Shown here: piece after piece, positions 36,208-45,934 of the stretch
Layout: every line of letters begins with the position of its first letter
Numbering within the stretch: the first letter of the stretch is position 1
Source of the DNA: Lentinus brumalis
Taxonomy: Eukaryota > Basidiomycota > Agaricomycetes > Polyporales > Polyporaceae
NCBI GenBank assembly: GCA_001792895.1
Contig: MARA01000008.1
Location: forward strand, 1,450,008-1,514,007
DNA length: 64,000 nucleotides
Direction of reading: 5' to 3'
Translations under genes and position numbers: made by a program
Notes under the pieces: model-generated
The model's database searches: none
What the model was told of the DNA's origin: nothing
What the model saw: the letters and a program-made list of their open reading frames with translations, nothing else

Positions 36208-36441
36208 CTCCTGCCGCTGGCATTATATGTTGAATATGTGAATCATCATTCTAGCCTTTGCTACGCTTACAGAAACTGAGAAAGGCGTCAACGGAGCTAT
36301 GCTAGTTCTTTCGGCAGCCTTTGAAGGAAACACTCAGCAAAGCTCGATGTGGTTTGTAGCCGCGCCTCACCTAAGAGCACAAAGAGTACAAACTCCTTTA
36401 TAGCCGCCAGTCTAACCGCAGCGTGATGAGCGCTCAGGGCG

Positions 36442-37446
36442 CTACGCCGGGTCAAGACGGGGCTCTCCGTGGATACGTACGCGGTACAGACAAGTCGACC
36501 TGCCACCCCAGTTCCCGGCAATGTCCAAGACCACAACGCCGGTGTATAGACCGGCATCCACGAACTCCTGCGCCACTCTGAACGTCTGCACATGAGACGA
36601 GCCGCGGATGTCGTATTCGAATGCGACGAGAGGAACGTAGGTGAAGTTGCATGTGACAAGAGGCTCGGAGCGACCGTATAAAGTAGGAATAGAGGAGTTG
36701 GCCGTGAAGTTGTGCAGTTGAGCTTCGTTCGATGAGCCGTCTACGGCGCCCCAAAGCACCATGGCGCGCGGCGCCTGCCCGATGTCTGCGGCTATCTCGG
36801 TTGGGATGTGGTCGATGGAGATATGGGTGGGATGCATCAACTCCGATAGACGCAGGCCGAGTTGAGCCCTGCTTGTCGGTATGGACCAGCATCGGCCGAT
36901 ACGAATATCATCCGTAATAGCAAGCTCAGCGGCGTTACTGGAGGTGAAGTCAAGTATCCCTTCGCCCGAGTTGGAGACGACCCAAGTGAGATCGGGAATG
37001 ACACGGCCGCCGTTGGCGTAAAGTGCGAAGTCGCGGCGGCCAACTGGATCTTTCAGAACGCGCGAGACTGCGCGATCGATGTAGGCCTTAACGGCAGGAC
37101 TGACTTCGTCCGACGTCACCATCCGCGACGAGCGTACGAACCGACCGAAGGCGGCTCCGAATAGTATCGCTATGAGGACGCCACAGAGCATCCCTTGCAA
37201 ACCGGGTCCGTTTCCGGGCTTTGAGTTTGTGGAGTTCTCGTTCGGTACTGCGACTCTCTGATAGGACTCCGCCGAGTTGTGGTTGAGGTGCTGAGATGCT
37301 TGTCCTTGGAAATGGACACGTTTGGCCGCACCTGACAAGAAGTTGTGAGCCAAAGTAGAGGCTACACGCGTGAACAGCGAACCTCCATCCTTCGCAGTGC
37401 CCTGCTTTCGCGCCGCATTCTCGCTGTAGGGTCGTTGATGCATCAT
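36442..37446 (-). CDS. SUN-domain nuclear envelope protein
   Basis: Inner nuclear membrane protein of the LINC complex type. Single exon, 334 residues; start at the ATG pair 37441-37446, chosen because a divergent gene begins on the other side. A transmembrane helix LCGVLIAILFGAAFG (about residues 107-121) is followed by a SUN domain: DFALYANGGRVIPDLT, AITDDIRIGRCWSIP, AQLGLRLSELMHPTHISIDH, AQLHNFTANSS, then VVVLDIAGNWGGRSTCLYRV near the end, matching the NWG...TCLYRVRVHG signature. Serine-rich basic N-terminus is nucleoplasmic. The lumenal coiled coil is very short. Complete and likely functional. Head-to-head with the WD40 gene, sharing about 210 bp of promoter. Confidence 0.9.
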   Translation of the reverse strand: MMHQRPYSENAARKQGTAKDGGSLFTRVASTLAHNFLSGAAKRVHFQGQASQHLNHNSAESYQRVAVPNENSTNSKPGNGPGLQGMLCGVLIAILFGAAFGRFVRSSRMVTSDEVSPAVKAYIDRAVSRVLKDPVGRRDFALYANGGRVIPDLTWVVSNSGEGILDFTSSNAAELAITDDIRIGRCWSIPTSRAQLGLRLSELMHPTHISIDHIPTEIAADIGQAPRAMVLWGAVDGSSNEAQLHNFTANSSIPTLYGRSEPLVTCNFTYVPLVAFEYDIRGSSHVQTFRVAQEFVDAGLYTGVVVLDIAGNWGGRSTCLYRVRIHGEPRLDPA

Positions 37447-37656
37447 AAGCAGAGGCACGGAGGTGAGTCCTCTTGTTCGGCGGGCCGAGTTGGACGGTTG
37501 CGGATGAGAAGGAAGGACAGCGGAGCACTCGTGCCACTTTGTCCCACGTGCCTTCGGTGTTCTTTGTTCTCCTCCCCGACCACAACGCCGTCGTCCTATG
37601 TCACAACATTGCTGAGCCTCCTCCTGTATTCCGTGGTCTCTCTTCTCCCTACACGC

Positions 37657-38903
37657 ATGCGGTACGTCAAAGCGGGTGATATCGGCGATGCCACGCAAGG
37701 CCACATGGATGGTGTCGCCGCCCTGGCGTTCAATCGCAACGGGAACTGTCTCGCATCCGCCGGTTTGGATGCTAAAGTGTGTATTTGGAACGTCAACGAT
37801 GGCCGGCTCCTGCATGTCTTTATTGCGGCCAGCTCTGTTTTATCCCTCGCGTGGTTTGGGGATGGCAACCTGCTCTGCGGGACGACGGATGGGAGCATAT
37901 CGGTGATCACAGTTTCCGCAGTACGTGCCTTCAACATTCCCTACGTGTCGCAACTGACAATATCTCAAGGGCAAGCTGCATGCCACAACATTTCCTCGCA
38001 GTCATAGTTTCCCTGTGGAGCATCTGGGCGTACAGGAGGACAGACTTGTCTCAGGTGCTCACGAAGAAGTCGCAGTGTGGTCGAGGGCTCCGCACGGTAC
38101 CTTCGCCGTCACCTTCCCAGCCATTGGAGCTCACTGCAATGCCTTTGCAGGAATCTGGGAGCACGATCACGATCTTCCGCCTCCGCCGGCGAACTCCAAT
38201 AATCAAGATCGGGACGTTCTGGTCAGTAGCGTGTGTTGGATTCGACCGTCGAGGTTACTCGTGACGTATATGTATCACGGATACATGTAGGTAATGCTTC
38301 CTGCTCCGGGAGCCTGCATCACTCATCGACCGTGCAGAATATATGACGCCAAAGGCTGGCGCCGCGTCCTCACCATTCCATTGAATGGTCTTATGTGAGT
38401 TTGTCGCACCGTGATGCCCATCCCGCCAGCTCATATTTCTCGCCCATCAGCGCACATGCTAGCGTGTCACCAGACGGTAAAAGGTTAGTAGTGTCAAACA
38501 TGACATCTGGCTTCGACATGTACGAAACCGACACGGGCGCGTCGGCTGGAACAATACAACATCCTATCGGGGAGCTGCTGGCCGTCCCGGTCGTATTCGC
38601 TCACGGAGGCAATGTCATCCTCGGAGGGAGTGCGGTGGGCGAAGCTCATTTATGGGATACCACCACGACCGACGTCGTTCAAAGTCTGCCTGTCAAAGGT
38701 ATGACTCCGATGTCGCTCGCGCATCTGTGAGGTACTTACACGAGACAGACTCCCATAGACTTCTTGCGATTGCGGCTTATCAGAAGCCGGCTGGCAAGCG
38801 GTTCCTTATTGCGACCGGGGTCAGCGACCCCGGCGTTCGAGGGGCTATCACGCTATGGTATGCCGAGGAGGATGCTCGAGGGAAGTCGATATATCCCACA
38901 TAG
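37657..38903 (+). CDS. WD40-repeat protein, 3' end cut by the KDZ element
   Basis: Exons 37657-37920, 37970-38286, 38338-38394, about 38438 (or 38453)-38699, and 38750-38903, all phase-compatible. WD40-type blades: GHMDGVAALAFNRNGNCLAS then GLDAKVCIWNVNDGRLL; SVLSLAWFGDGNLLCGTTDG; RLVSGAHEEVAVWSR; HASVSPDGKRLVVSNMTSG; VILGGSAVGEAHLWDTTTTD; RFLIATGVSDPGVRGAITLW. The stop codon TAG (38901-38903) lies inside the mobile element, whose shared sequence starts at 38896, so the last codons and stop are element-derived. Family members usually extend further. The start ATG is the first in frame with the repeats; an upstream exon is possible. Confidence 0.75.
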
Positions 38904-39255
38904 CTCAGTAGATGTGTCCCACCCTAGTGACCCATACAAACTGACAATCGGGCATTGAGGTGGTATGATCGGACCTGATCATATGATGTGTTCTGGCATA
39001 TACATGGGCTGTTCAGGGTCATATTCCAGGTCAATCCGACAGCATTGCTGGGTGGTTTGGCATTCCTTTGGCATGCATTGTGGGTCAGTATACCTGCTGC
39101 TGGTACTGTTCAAGGGGTCAGTGGTAACCTGCACGCATGCCATCCAGGGATAAAGCTGGTGTAACGATCAGGGCTGGTGATCTGGTATGTACAAGCATGT
39201 ATGTGGGGTGATCAAGATGGTCTCACAGGAGGCTCTGACTTGGTGCACACATGGA
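38896..39255. other. Left terminal segment of copy A
   Basis: Non-coding, nearly identical to 60640-60999. The first 20 bases (CACATAGCTCAGTAGATGTG from 38898) form an imperfect palindrome. Contains GTTCTGG/GTTCAGG words. Confidence 0.7.
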
Positions 39256-40795
39256 CGTGGGGTGTTCAGGAGAGTGTTCCGGGGATGTCCCAGCACCATT
39301 CGGACATGGATGTGGGGTGTTCGGGAGAGTGTTCCGGGGATGTCCCAGCACCATTCGGACATGGACGTGGGGTGTTCGGGACAGCATTTCGGGGACGTTC
39401 CAGCACCGTTCGGACACGGACGTGGGGTGTTCGGGACAGCATTTCGGGGACGTTCCAGCACCGTTCGGACACGGACGTGGGGTGTTCGGGACAGCATTTC
39501 GGGGACGTTCCAGCACCGTTCGGACACGGACGTGGGGTGTTCGGGACAGCATTTCGGGGACGTTCCAGCACCGTTCGGACACGGACGTGGGGTGTTCGGG
39601 ACAGCATTTCGGGGACGTTCCAGCACCGTTCGGACACGGACGTGGGGTGTTCGGGACAGCATTTCGGGGACGTTCCAGCACCGTTCGGACACGGACGTGG
39701 GGTGTTCGGGACAGCATTTCGGGGACGTTCCAGCACCGTTCGGACACGGACGTGGGGTGTTCGGGACAGCATTTCGGGGACGTTCCAGCACCGTTCGGAC
39801 ACGGACGTGGGGTGTTCGGGACAGCATTTCGGGGACGTTCCAGCACCGTTCGGACACGGACGTGGGGTGTTCGGGACAGCATTTCGGGGACGTTCCAGCA
39901 CCGTTCGGACACGGACGTGGGGTGTTCGGGACAGCATTTCGGGGACGTTCCAGCACCGTTCGGACACGGACGTGGGGTGTTCGGGACAGCATTTCGGGGA
40001 CGTTCCAGCACCGTTCGGACACGGACGTGGGGTGTTCGGGACAGCATTTCGGGGACGTTCCAGCACCGTTCGGACACGGACGTGGGGTGTTCGGGACAGC
40101 ATTTCGGGGACGTTCCAGCACCGTTCGGACACGGACGTGGGGTGTTCGGGACAGCATTTCGGGGACGTTCCAGCACCATTCGGACATGGACGTGGGGTGT
40201 TCGGGACAGCATTTCGGGGACGTTCCAGCACCGTTCGGACACGGACGTGGGGTGTTCGGGACAGCATTTCGGGGATGTTCCAGCACCGTTCGGACACGGA
40301 CGTGGGGTGTTCGGGACAGCATTTCGGGGACGTTCCAGCACCGTTCGGACACGGACGTGGGGTGTTCGGGACAGCATTTCGGGGACGTTCCAGCACCGTT
40401 CGGACACGGACGTGGGGTGTTCGGGACAGCATTTCGGGGACGTTCCAGCACCGTTCGGACACGGACGTGGGGTGTTCGGGACAGCATTTCGGGGACGTTC
40501 CAGCACCATTCGGACATGGACGTGGGGTGTTCGGGACAGCATTTCGGGGACGTTCCAGCACCGTTCGGACACGGACGTGGGGTGTTCGGGACAGCATTTC
40601 AGGGATGTTCCAGCACCATTCGGACATGGACGTGGGGTGTTCGGGACAGCATTTCGGGGACGTTCCAGCACCGTTCGGACACGGACGTGGGGTGTTCGGG
40701 ACAGCATTTCGGGGACGTTCCAGCACCGTTCGGACATGGACGTGGGGCGTTCGGGACAGCATTTCGGGGACGTTCCAGCACCGTTCGGACATGGA
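39256..40795. repeat. 55-bp satellite, 28 units
   Basis: Unit starts CGTGGGGTGTTCGGGACAGC and continues ATTTCGGGGACGTTCCAGCA then CCGTTCGGACACGGA. Starts fall at 39256 plus multiples of 55 up to 40741. Inner units are identical; the first three and scattered later ones vary at CpG sites. 55 is not divisible by three and the unit has no stop in any frame, so six long false frames of 450-550 codons run through it; they are not genes. Confidence 0.98.
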
Positions 40796-41181
40796 CACTC
40801 GGAAGTGAAGGCCTTGTGTAACATATGCACACATGTCAGGAAACCTGTTTCCCACTATCCCTGCTGTGTGATGCTAGGTGAAGCCATAGAGTGGTAGTGA
40901 TCCTTGAGAGTGATAGAGATCCCCACATCAAACAGAGCTGCCTGTCTCCAGCCTGAACAGCGCTACAGCAGTCCGTGTTGTAATGGTAGGTACAGAACAT
41001 AGTATGAGCAGAGGATGCATGCTCCATGACAAGCTAGAGTGAGGGACATTGTCACCAAGTCATCACTGGCATTGGTTTAGCAAACAGACACATATTGCAA
41101 CATCACATGAGGGATTTTTCAGCCACTACATACACTGGATACAGAAGTGCAGCTACTAGTGCATAATGAAGGCCTTCCACT
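40796..41181. other. Spacer between satellite and first gene
   Basis: Unique sequence shared with copy B (61604-61989). No coding signal. Confidence 0.5.
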
Positions 41182-42227
41182 TCAGGCAGCATCGGGATTC
41201 CAACCCTCTGCAACCCTTTCCAATTGATCATTGTAGATACACCACTTAGCCCAGTCAATTGTCGCGCAATGCATCCTATACCCCTGAGCTGCTTCTAAAG
41301 CCGTCTTCAACGCTCCTCGTTCAACCTGCAGGTATGCCAAGTGACGCGAGCTGTACTGATTCAACAGCGCAGCGCTTTCCAGCACATGAGCCTGCATCGC
41401 TTCTCTATAAGCCGATGAAGATGAATCGGGCTCGGAGGCACGGGGACGAGGGGAGATGAACGATCCGGTGCCACTGGCAGGTGCTGCGGGAGTAATCCAG
41501 CGCCCGGACGTATTGTAGGTGGGGGCTGGGTTGCGAGGGCTGGTGAGCTGGGAGTCAGCGTGCGGTGGGAGCACCTGGGACGAACGGGGGAATGCGGGCG
41601 AATGCGCCTGATCGGGCGATCGGGCCTCGTCGGGCGAACGGGCTTGATCGGGCGAACGGGCTTGATCGGGCGAATGTGCGTGGTCGGGCGAATGTGCGTG
41701 GTCATGCGGAGCTCGTGGCGTCGGGGTGCTACCAGATACCAGCCGTGGGCTTTCAGCAAGCGGGCGAGCTTCGTTCATCGGGCTGATTGTCCCTCCACGG
41801 ATGGGAGAGAGAGGCGACGGGGAGCTGGGGACGTCCTCCTCCATTGAGATAGGGTGCCACAGAGGTGAAATATCGGGGCGGGGAGGAGTTGCCACAGTAG
41901 TAATGGGAGAAAGCGGCCCCTCGTCGGAAATCAACATTTGACCCATAATAGGCGATATTGCCATGCGGTCGTCCCCAGACCCATCCGCATCTGGCGAGCC
42001 AAGCGTGAACGGACTGGGACAGGACCGTGCTGCAGCAAGAAGCTGTTCAGAACATTCCATGAATTCAGGTACAGGGTATACTCACCCGAAGATTCCTCCT
42101 GCGCGTCGATGCTTGCCATACGAGCATCACCCGATTCGTCCAGGGCGAGACCGAGTGGTGAAAGAGAACGGGTTTCTGCAGAGGGGCGTGCACGAGACAG
42201 CCTCGGCTTTTTCGATCGTCTGGCCAT
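41182..42227 (-). CDS. Ser-Pro-rich element protein
   Basis: Unknown function. Starts MARRSKKPRLSRARPSAETR (basic, nuclear-like), followed by a Ser/Pro-rich region with SPDQ/SPDH/SPDE repeats (ARSPDQARSPDEARSPDQAH) and a C-terminal helical part (HVLESAALLNQYSSRHLAYL, then HCATIDWAKWCIYNDQLERV). One intron is expected near 42048-42098: in copy B the donor is TCG|GTGAGT, phase 0, and joins cleanly to CAG|CTTCTTGCT, whereas copy A has one extra C that puts the join out of frame. So the A copy may be frameshifted here, or misassembled. First gene inside the element, transcribed toward the satellite. Confidence 0.65.
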
Positions 42228-42639
42228 GCGCCCGGTGTGCCGCTAATAGGATTGATGTGAGTATTCAGGACGGCACTGGTGTGCTCACTCGCAGGAACTT
42301 ACCGGGGATCAATGGGCTCCCAGTTCTCCAACTTGGGGATGAGAACACAGCGACTGTGGAAGAGCTATGTCGCAACTAGCAGAGCTGGGTACGAGGCCGG
42401 CGGAGATGTGAGACAATACCGGGAGCCGTGTGGAGACGAGTCGATCGTGGTCGACGAGTGAGGATGCAGTGGGTACAACCCACCCGAACACAGGACCACG
42501 TGATGGTGAACTCAGACGTCGGGCGACATGCGCTGGCGCCCGAGCGGCTTGACTTGCTCATTCCTTGTTCGCTCATCGCTCTCTCGACTCTTGAGAACTC
42601 TCTGCCGTCTGACTAGCTTTATTATTGCTTCGCTTTGAT

Positions 42640-45399
42640 ATGTCAACGCCGCCAACCATGGACATCAAGACCCTCCTCACCAAAATCCGGGAAGCAACGG
42701 ATCTAATTCAGTCGGGCTGGCTGGCTCGACCTCCCATAGGGCACCCCCGTCGTTTGACGTGGCAGCGCTGCTGCCGCGAAGAGATTCGGAAGCTCAAGGA
42801 GCTTATGCGCGCCGTCAAGGAACCTCTCCCCGTCCCACCCCTCGTCCTTGCCCTGCTCGTGGAGCACGCTCGGGCGGTCTCGGCCAACGAAAAGGACTAC
42901 AACTACGAGGCCCTGAACCCGGACAACTCGATTGACAAGGCGGGCGCGTACTTTACGAGGGATGACACGTACAAGGTTCGGGTGAAGAAAAGCGGATGGT
43001 GGACGGACTTAGGTGCGTGGAACACAGCTGTGCTACCGATTCCGTCGCTAACCACGGATCCTCTACTCATGAAGGAGGAAACCCGAAGCCGTGTGCAGCT
43101 GCTACGGATGGGCGTCGGGCGAATGAAGAAGACCCGTCCGCCGTCCGCAAGGACAATCATGCGCCCGGATCCCGCAAAGCCGCCCCCAGCGAGCGCGAAG
43201 CCGGTTCGGCTGCCTCAGAGCGCAAGCCAGTACTCTCCGCCAACCAAACGGACAGTCGCAGGACAACCCGGGCGCGGGCTCGCGCTCAAGCAGAACCAGA
43301 AGCCGCCCTCCCGCCCGACATGCACGCGCCACCTGCAGCTCAGCGACCTACCCCCAAACCTGCTCCTCGTACCCAATCCAAGGCACCTCCAGAGAGCTCT
43401 GCCGCTGGCTCGAGGGATGTCTCGCTCACCCCCTCACCTGCGGCGCAAGACGAGGGGGTCTGGGACCCTGCGTCCAAGCAGATTGCTGACGCGTGGTTGA
43501 TCTCGGTGCGTCAACATAATTTTGGTTGTGTATGCTAATGCTCACGCAACTTTATGAAGCCCAAGAAGTGCAAGAAATGCCATGCGGCAGGTCATACGTG
43601 CCGCGTGAACCTGGTCCATGGCGTCGCATGCAACCGATGCACAAACTCGAGCGTCGGTTGCAGCTTTGCCGCCAAGCAGCCCCCGAGCGGCCCCAAGTGG
43701 ACGTATGATCAGCGACGCTGGATCCTGGTTCATTGGGCCCGGAACGCGCAGGCTAATACGTCCTACCCATCGGAGGTGCCTGCAAAGTTCCCTCTTGACT
43801 TCGCACCACCAGCTTGGTTCGTCGATGAGCTGCAGGCAGCCCGTGGCAAGGACACAGAGACCACGAAGAAGCGAAGCAAACGCCCTCGAGCTGATTCTCC
43901 CGTTGGGCAGAAGCGTCGCCCCGTCGTCGCGCCGACCACGGACTCGGGCGAAGACAGTTCGAGCGTGAAGGCGGCCACCCCGGTCAGGCGCAAGCGGTCG
44001 AAGCGGTCAAAGAGCAAATCAATCAACGTCCACCTCGACAGCGATGATGGAGATGTTGAGGACCGCGGCAGCGACGATGACAGGGTGGAAGGCCTGGCTG
44101 ACCTTCGCCCGATAAAGCGTGCTCGGACCGACTCTCGGGCGAGCAGTGCAGTGCCGCATTCGCGGGGTGAGTCCGATCCATTCGAGGAGATGTAGGATAT
44201 TGACTGACTGACTAGTACGATGGAAACAATTACGCAACATAGAGCACATGCTGCGCGACGGCCCGGCTACCTCGGCGGCATCCATCACACGGCACATCAC
44301 TACAGGGCTCTCGAGTGCCGCCGAAGAGTATGCACCCGACTTCGACCACCTGCTGGAGCCCATGGTTGGGCATCACCCGCACTCCTTCGTCCCTCCCTTG
44401 GCCCGCCCCACCCCATCGTTTGCGGCCATCAGTCCAACCAGCGCTGGTCCTCAATTGGTCAACAGAATCAACGTGAACAACGCAGCGTTTGAGTCTGGGC
44501 TGGCGGCTCTGTGGGAGGCGGTTCGTCGCCAGCAGTTTGCGCATGCCAGCTTCCAGGAGGAGGCCCGCCGGGAGCTTATGGAGCTGAAGAGTTCGCTTTC
44601 CGCGGCTTCCTTGGCTTCGGTTTCAGTCGCTCATGAGCGCGACACCCTTCGTCAAGAATCGGACGAGAAGGCGGCCGAGATCAAACGGCTCCGATCCCAA
44701 GTCCTAGCCCTGCAGGCCCGCCTGGACGCTGCAAATGTTCCCGGCCCCACTCCTTTTGCCATGGCGGACGTGGCACATGCGGGGGCCGCGCAGCTTGTCC
44801 CGGTGGATGCCCCCAAGCCTACTGCCCTCGCACTCGCGCCACTGCTGCTGGCCAGGGATTACCCGGATCTCCACGGCGCGAAATGCAGCGCGGATGCAGC
44901 GCCATACGACCATGTGGTCGTCCCCGTATCTCATCCCTCCCAGGCCGTGGATGACCCCGCCGCTACACTGCTCATGGAGGATGAGGATCAAGCAGGCTGT
45001 CCGCCCAGCAGAGCGGCGTCCCATGGAGATCAGTCACCGTCGGGCGATCAAGACGAGCCGATGCCCGACAGCGAGGAGAATCCACCGGCAGTCGAATCGA
45101 CCACGGTGTTGTACGGGGCCTCGGGCGCATCTCGGTCCCGGGATGCCATGCGTAATACCAGCTCACCTCCGATATCCTCCAGGCCATCGTCGCCGTGCCT
45201 TCTGCCCGCGCAATGTGACGGGTTCCGTGAGCTCTCGGCATACGCGTCGTCGACCGAGAGCACGAAGTCAGTGCGTGGCTTACGCGCACTGTCGCGAGAG
45301 CCGCACAGCGACACCGCCGCGGGCGAAGAGCCGATTGCATTGATGGAGACGACGGGCGAACAGCCAGCCACTGAGGAGGGCGAGTTGGTGGAGACATAG
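42640..45399 (+). CDS. Cysteine-cluster and coiled-coil element protein
   Basis: 864 residues from exons 42640-43012, 43075-43505, 43560-44166 and 44216-45399, all in phase. N-terminal helical domain (IKTLLTKIREATDLIQSGWL, WQRCCREEIRKLKELMRAV) with KSGWWTDL. Exon 3 begins with CKKCHAAGHTCRVN..., a CX2CX6CX9CX2CX6C cluster, the spacing of fungal Zn2Cys6 DNA-binding domains, though it lies mid-protein. Basic segments follow (KKRSKRPR, RRKRSKRSKSKS) with an acidic stretch (DSDDGDVEDRGSDDD). The C-terminal part has a coiled coil (EARRELMELKSS, EIKRLRSQVLALQARLDAA) and Ser/Pro-rich tail. Probably a DNA-binding nuclear protein carried by the element; role is inferred. Alternative start at 42658. 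Confidence 0.75.
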
Positions 45400-45934
45400 A
45401 GAGCCGGCAGTAGCACACGGACTCCGGGTTGTGTCCCCGCATATAGTGTATATGTTGTGTACCGCAATAGCATTCATTGGTGACGGCTTGCGTCGTAAAA
45501 TGCTGCATCTGTGTCAGGTCCGCCCGCCAGTGCTTCGCCCGCCAATGCTTCGCCCGAAGGCCATTCTCCCGAACGTCCTCCGCCCGATGGACACCCGCCC
45601 GATAGACACCCGCCCGAGAGGCACGACCGCCCGAAAAGCACACATCGGACGTATTCTGTTCCAACCGCTTCCCGCAGGTGCCATTCAGACCAATCAATAG
45701 TCATTCAGGTCAGGGAAATACACAGAGACTAAGGACAGGATGCGAGAGGGAGGGCTGCGGATACAGGGCAAGGAACATAGTAATCATAGGTAGTAGAGGC
45801 GGCCGCATGCTGCGACCAGGAGCTGCTTAGTTCGTATGCGGATCGGGCGAATATCATAACTAGACTGTGTGACGACCGTACAGCGGGGTATATCGACGTA
45901 AGAGGTCGGCACACATACCTCGGGCCTTCCGCGC
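45400..45934. other. Spacer between convergent genes, rich in CGCCCGA
   Basis: Non-coding gap between the plus gene ending at 45399 and the minus gene ending at 45935. 45520-45640 holds about eight CGCCCGA/TCGCCCG words with irregular spacing, so the motif is not limited to coding DNA. Confidence 0.6.

Noticed and set aside
39256..40795. CRISPR-like appearance of regular repeats
   Set aside because: Units are contiguous with no spacers and the genome is eukaryotic.
39168..40897. Six very long open frames (about 450-550 codons) on both strands, with repeating VPAPFGHGRGVFG-like or CWNVPEMLSRTPH-like peptides
   Set aside because: They run through the 55-bp satellite. The unit has no stop in any frame and 55 is not a multiple of three, so all six frames stay open by construction. 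The same happens at 60,912-61,705.
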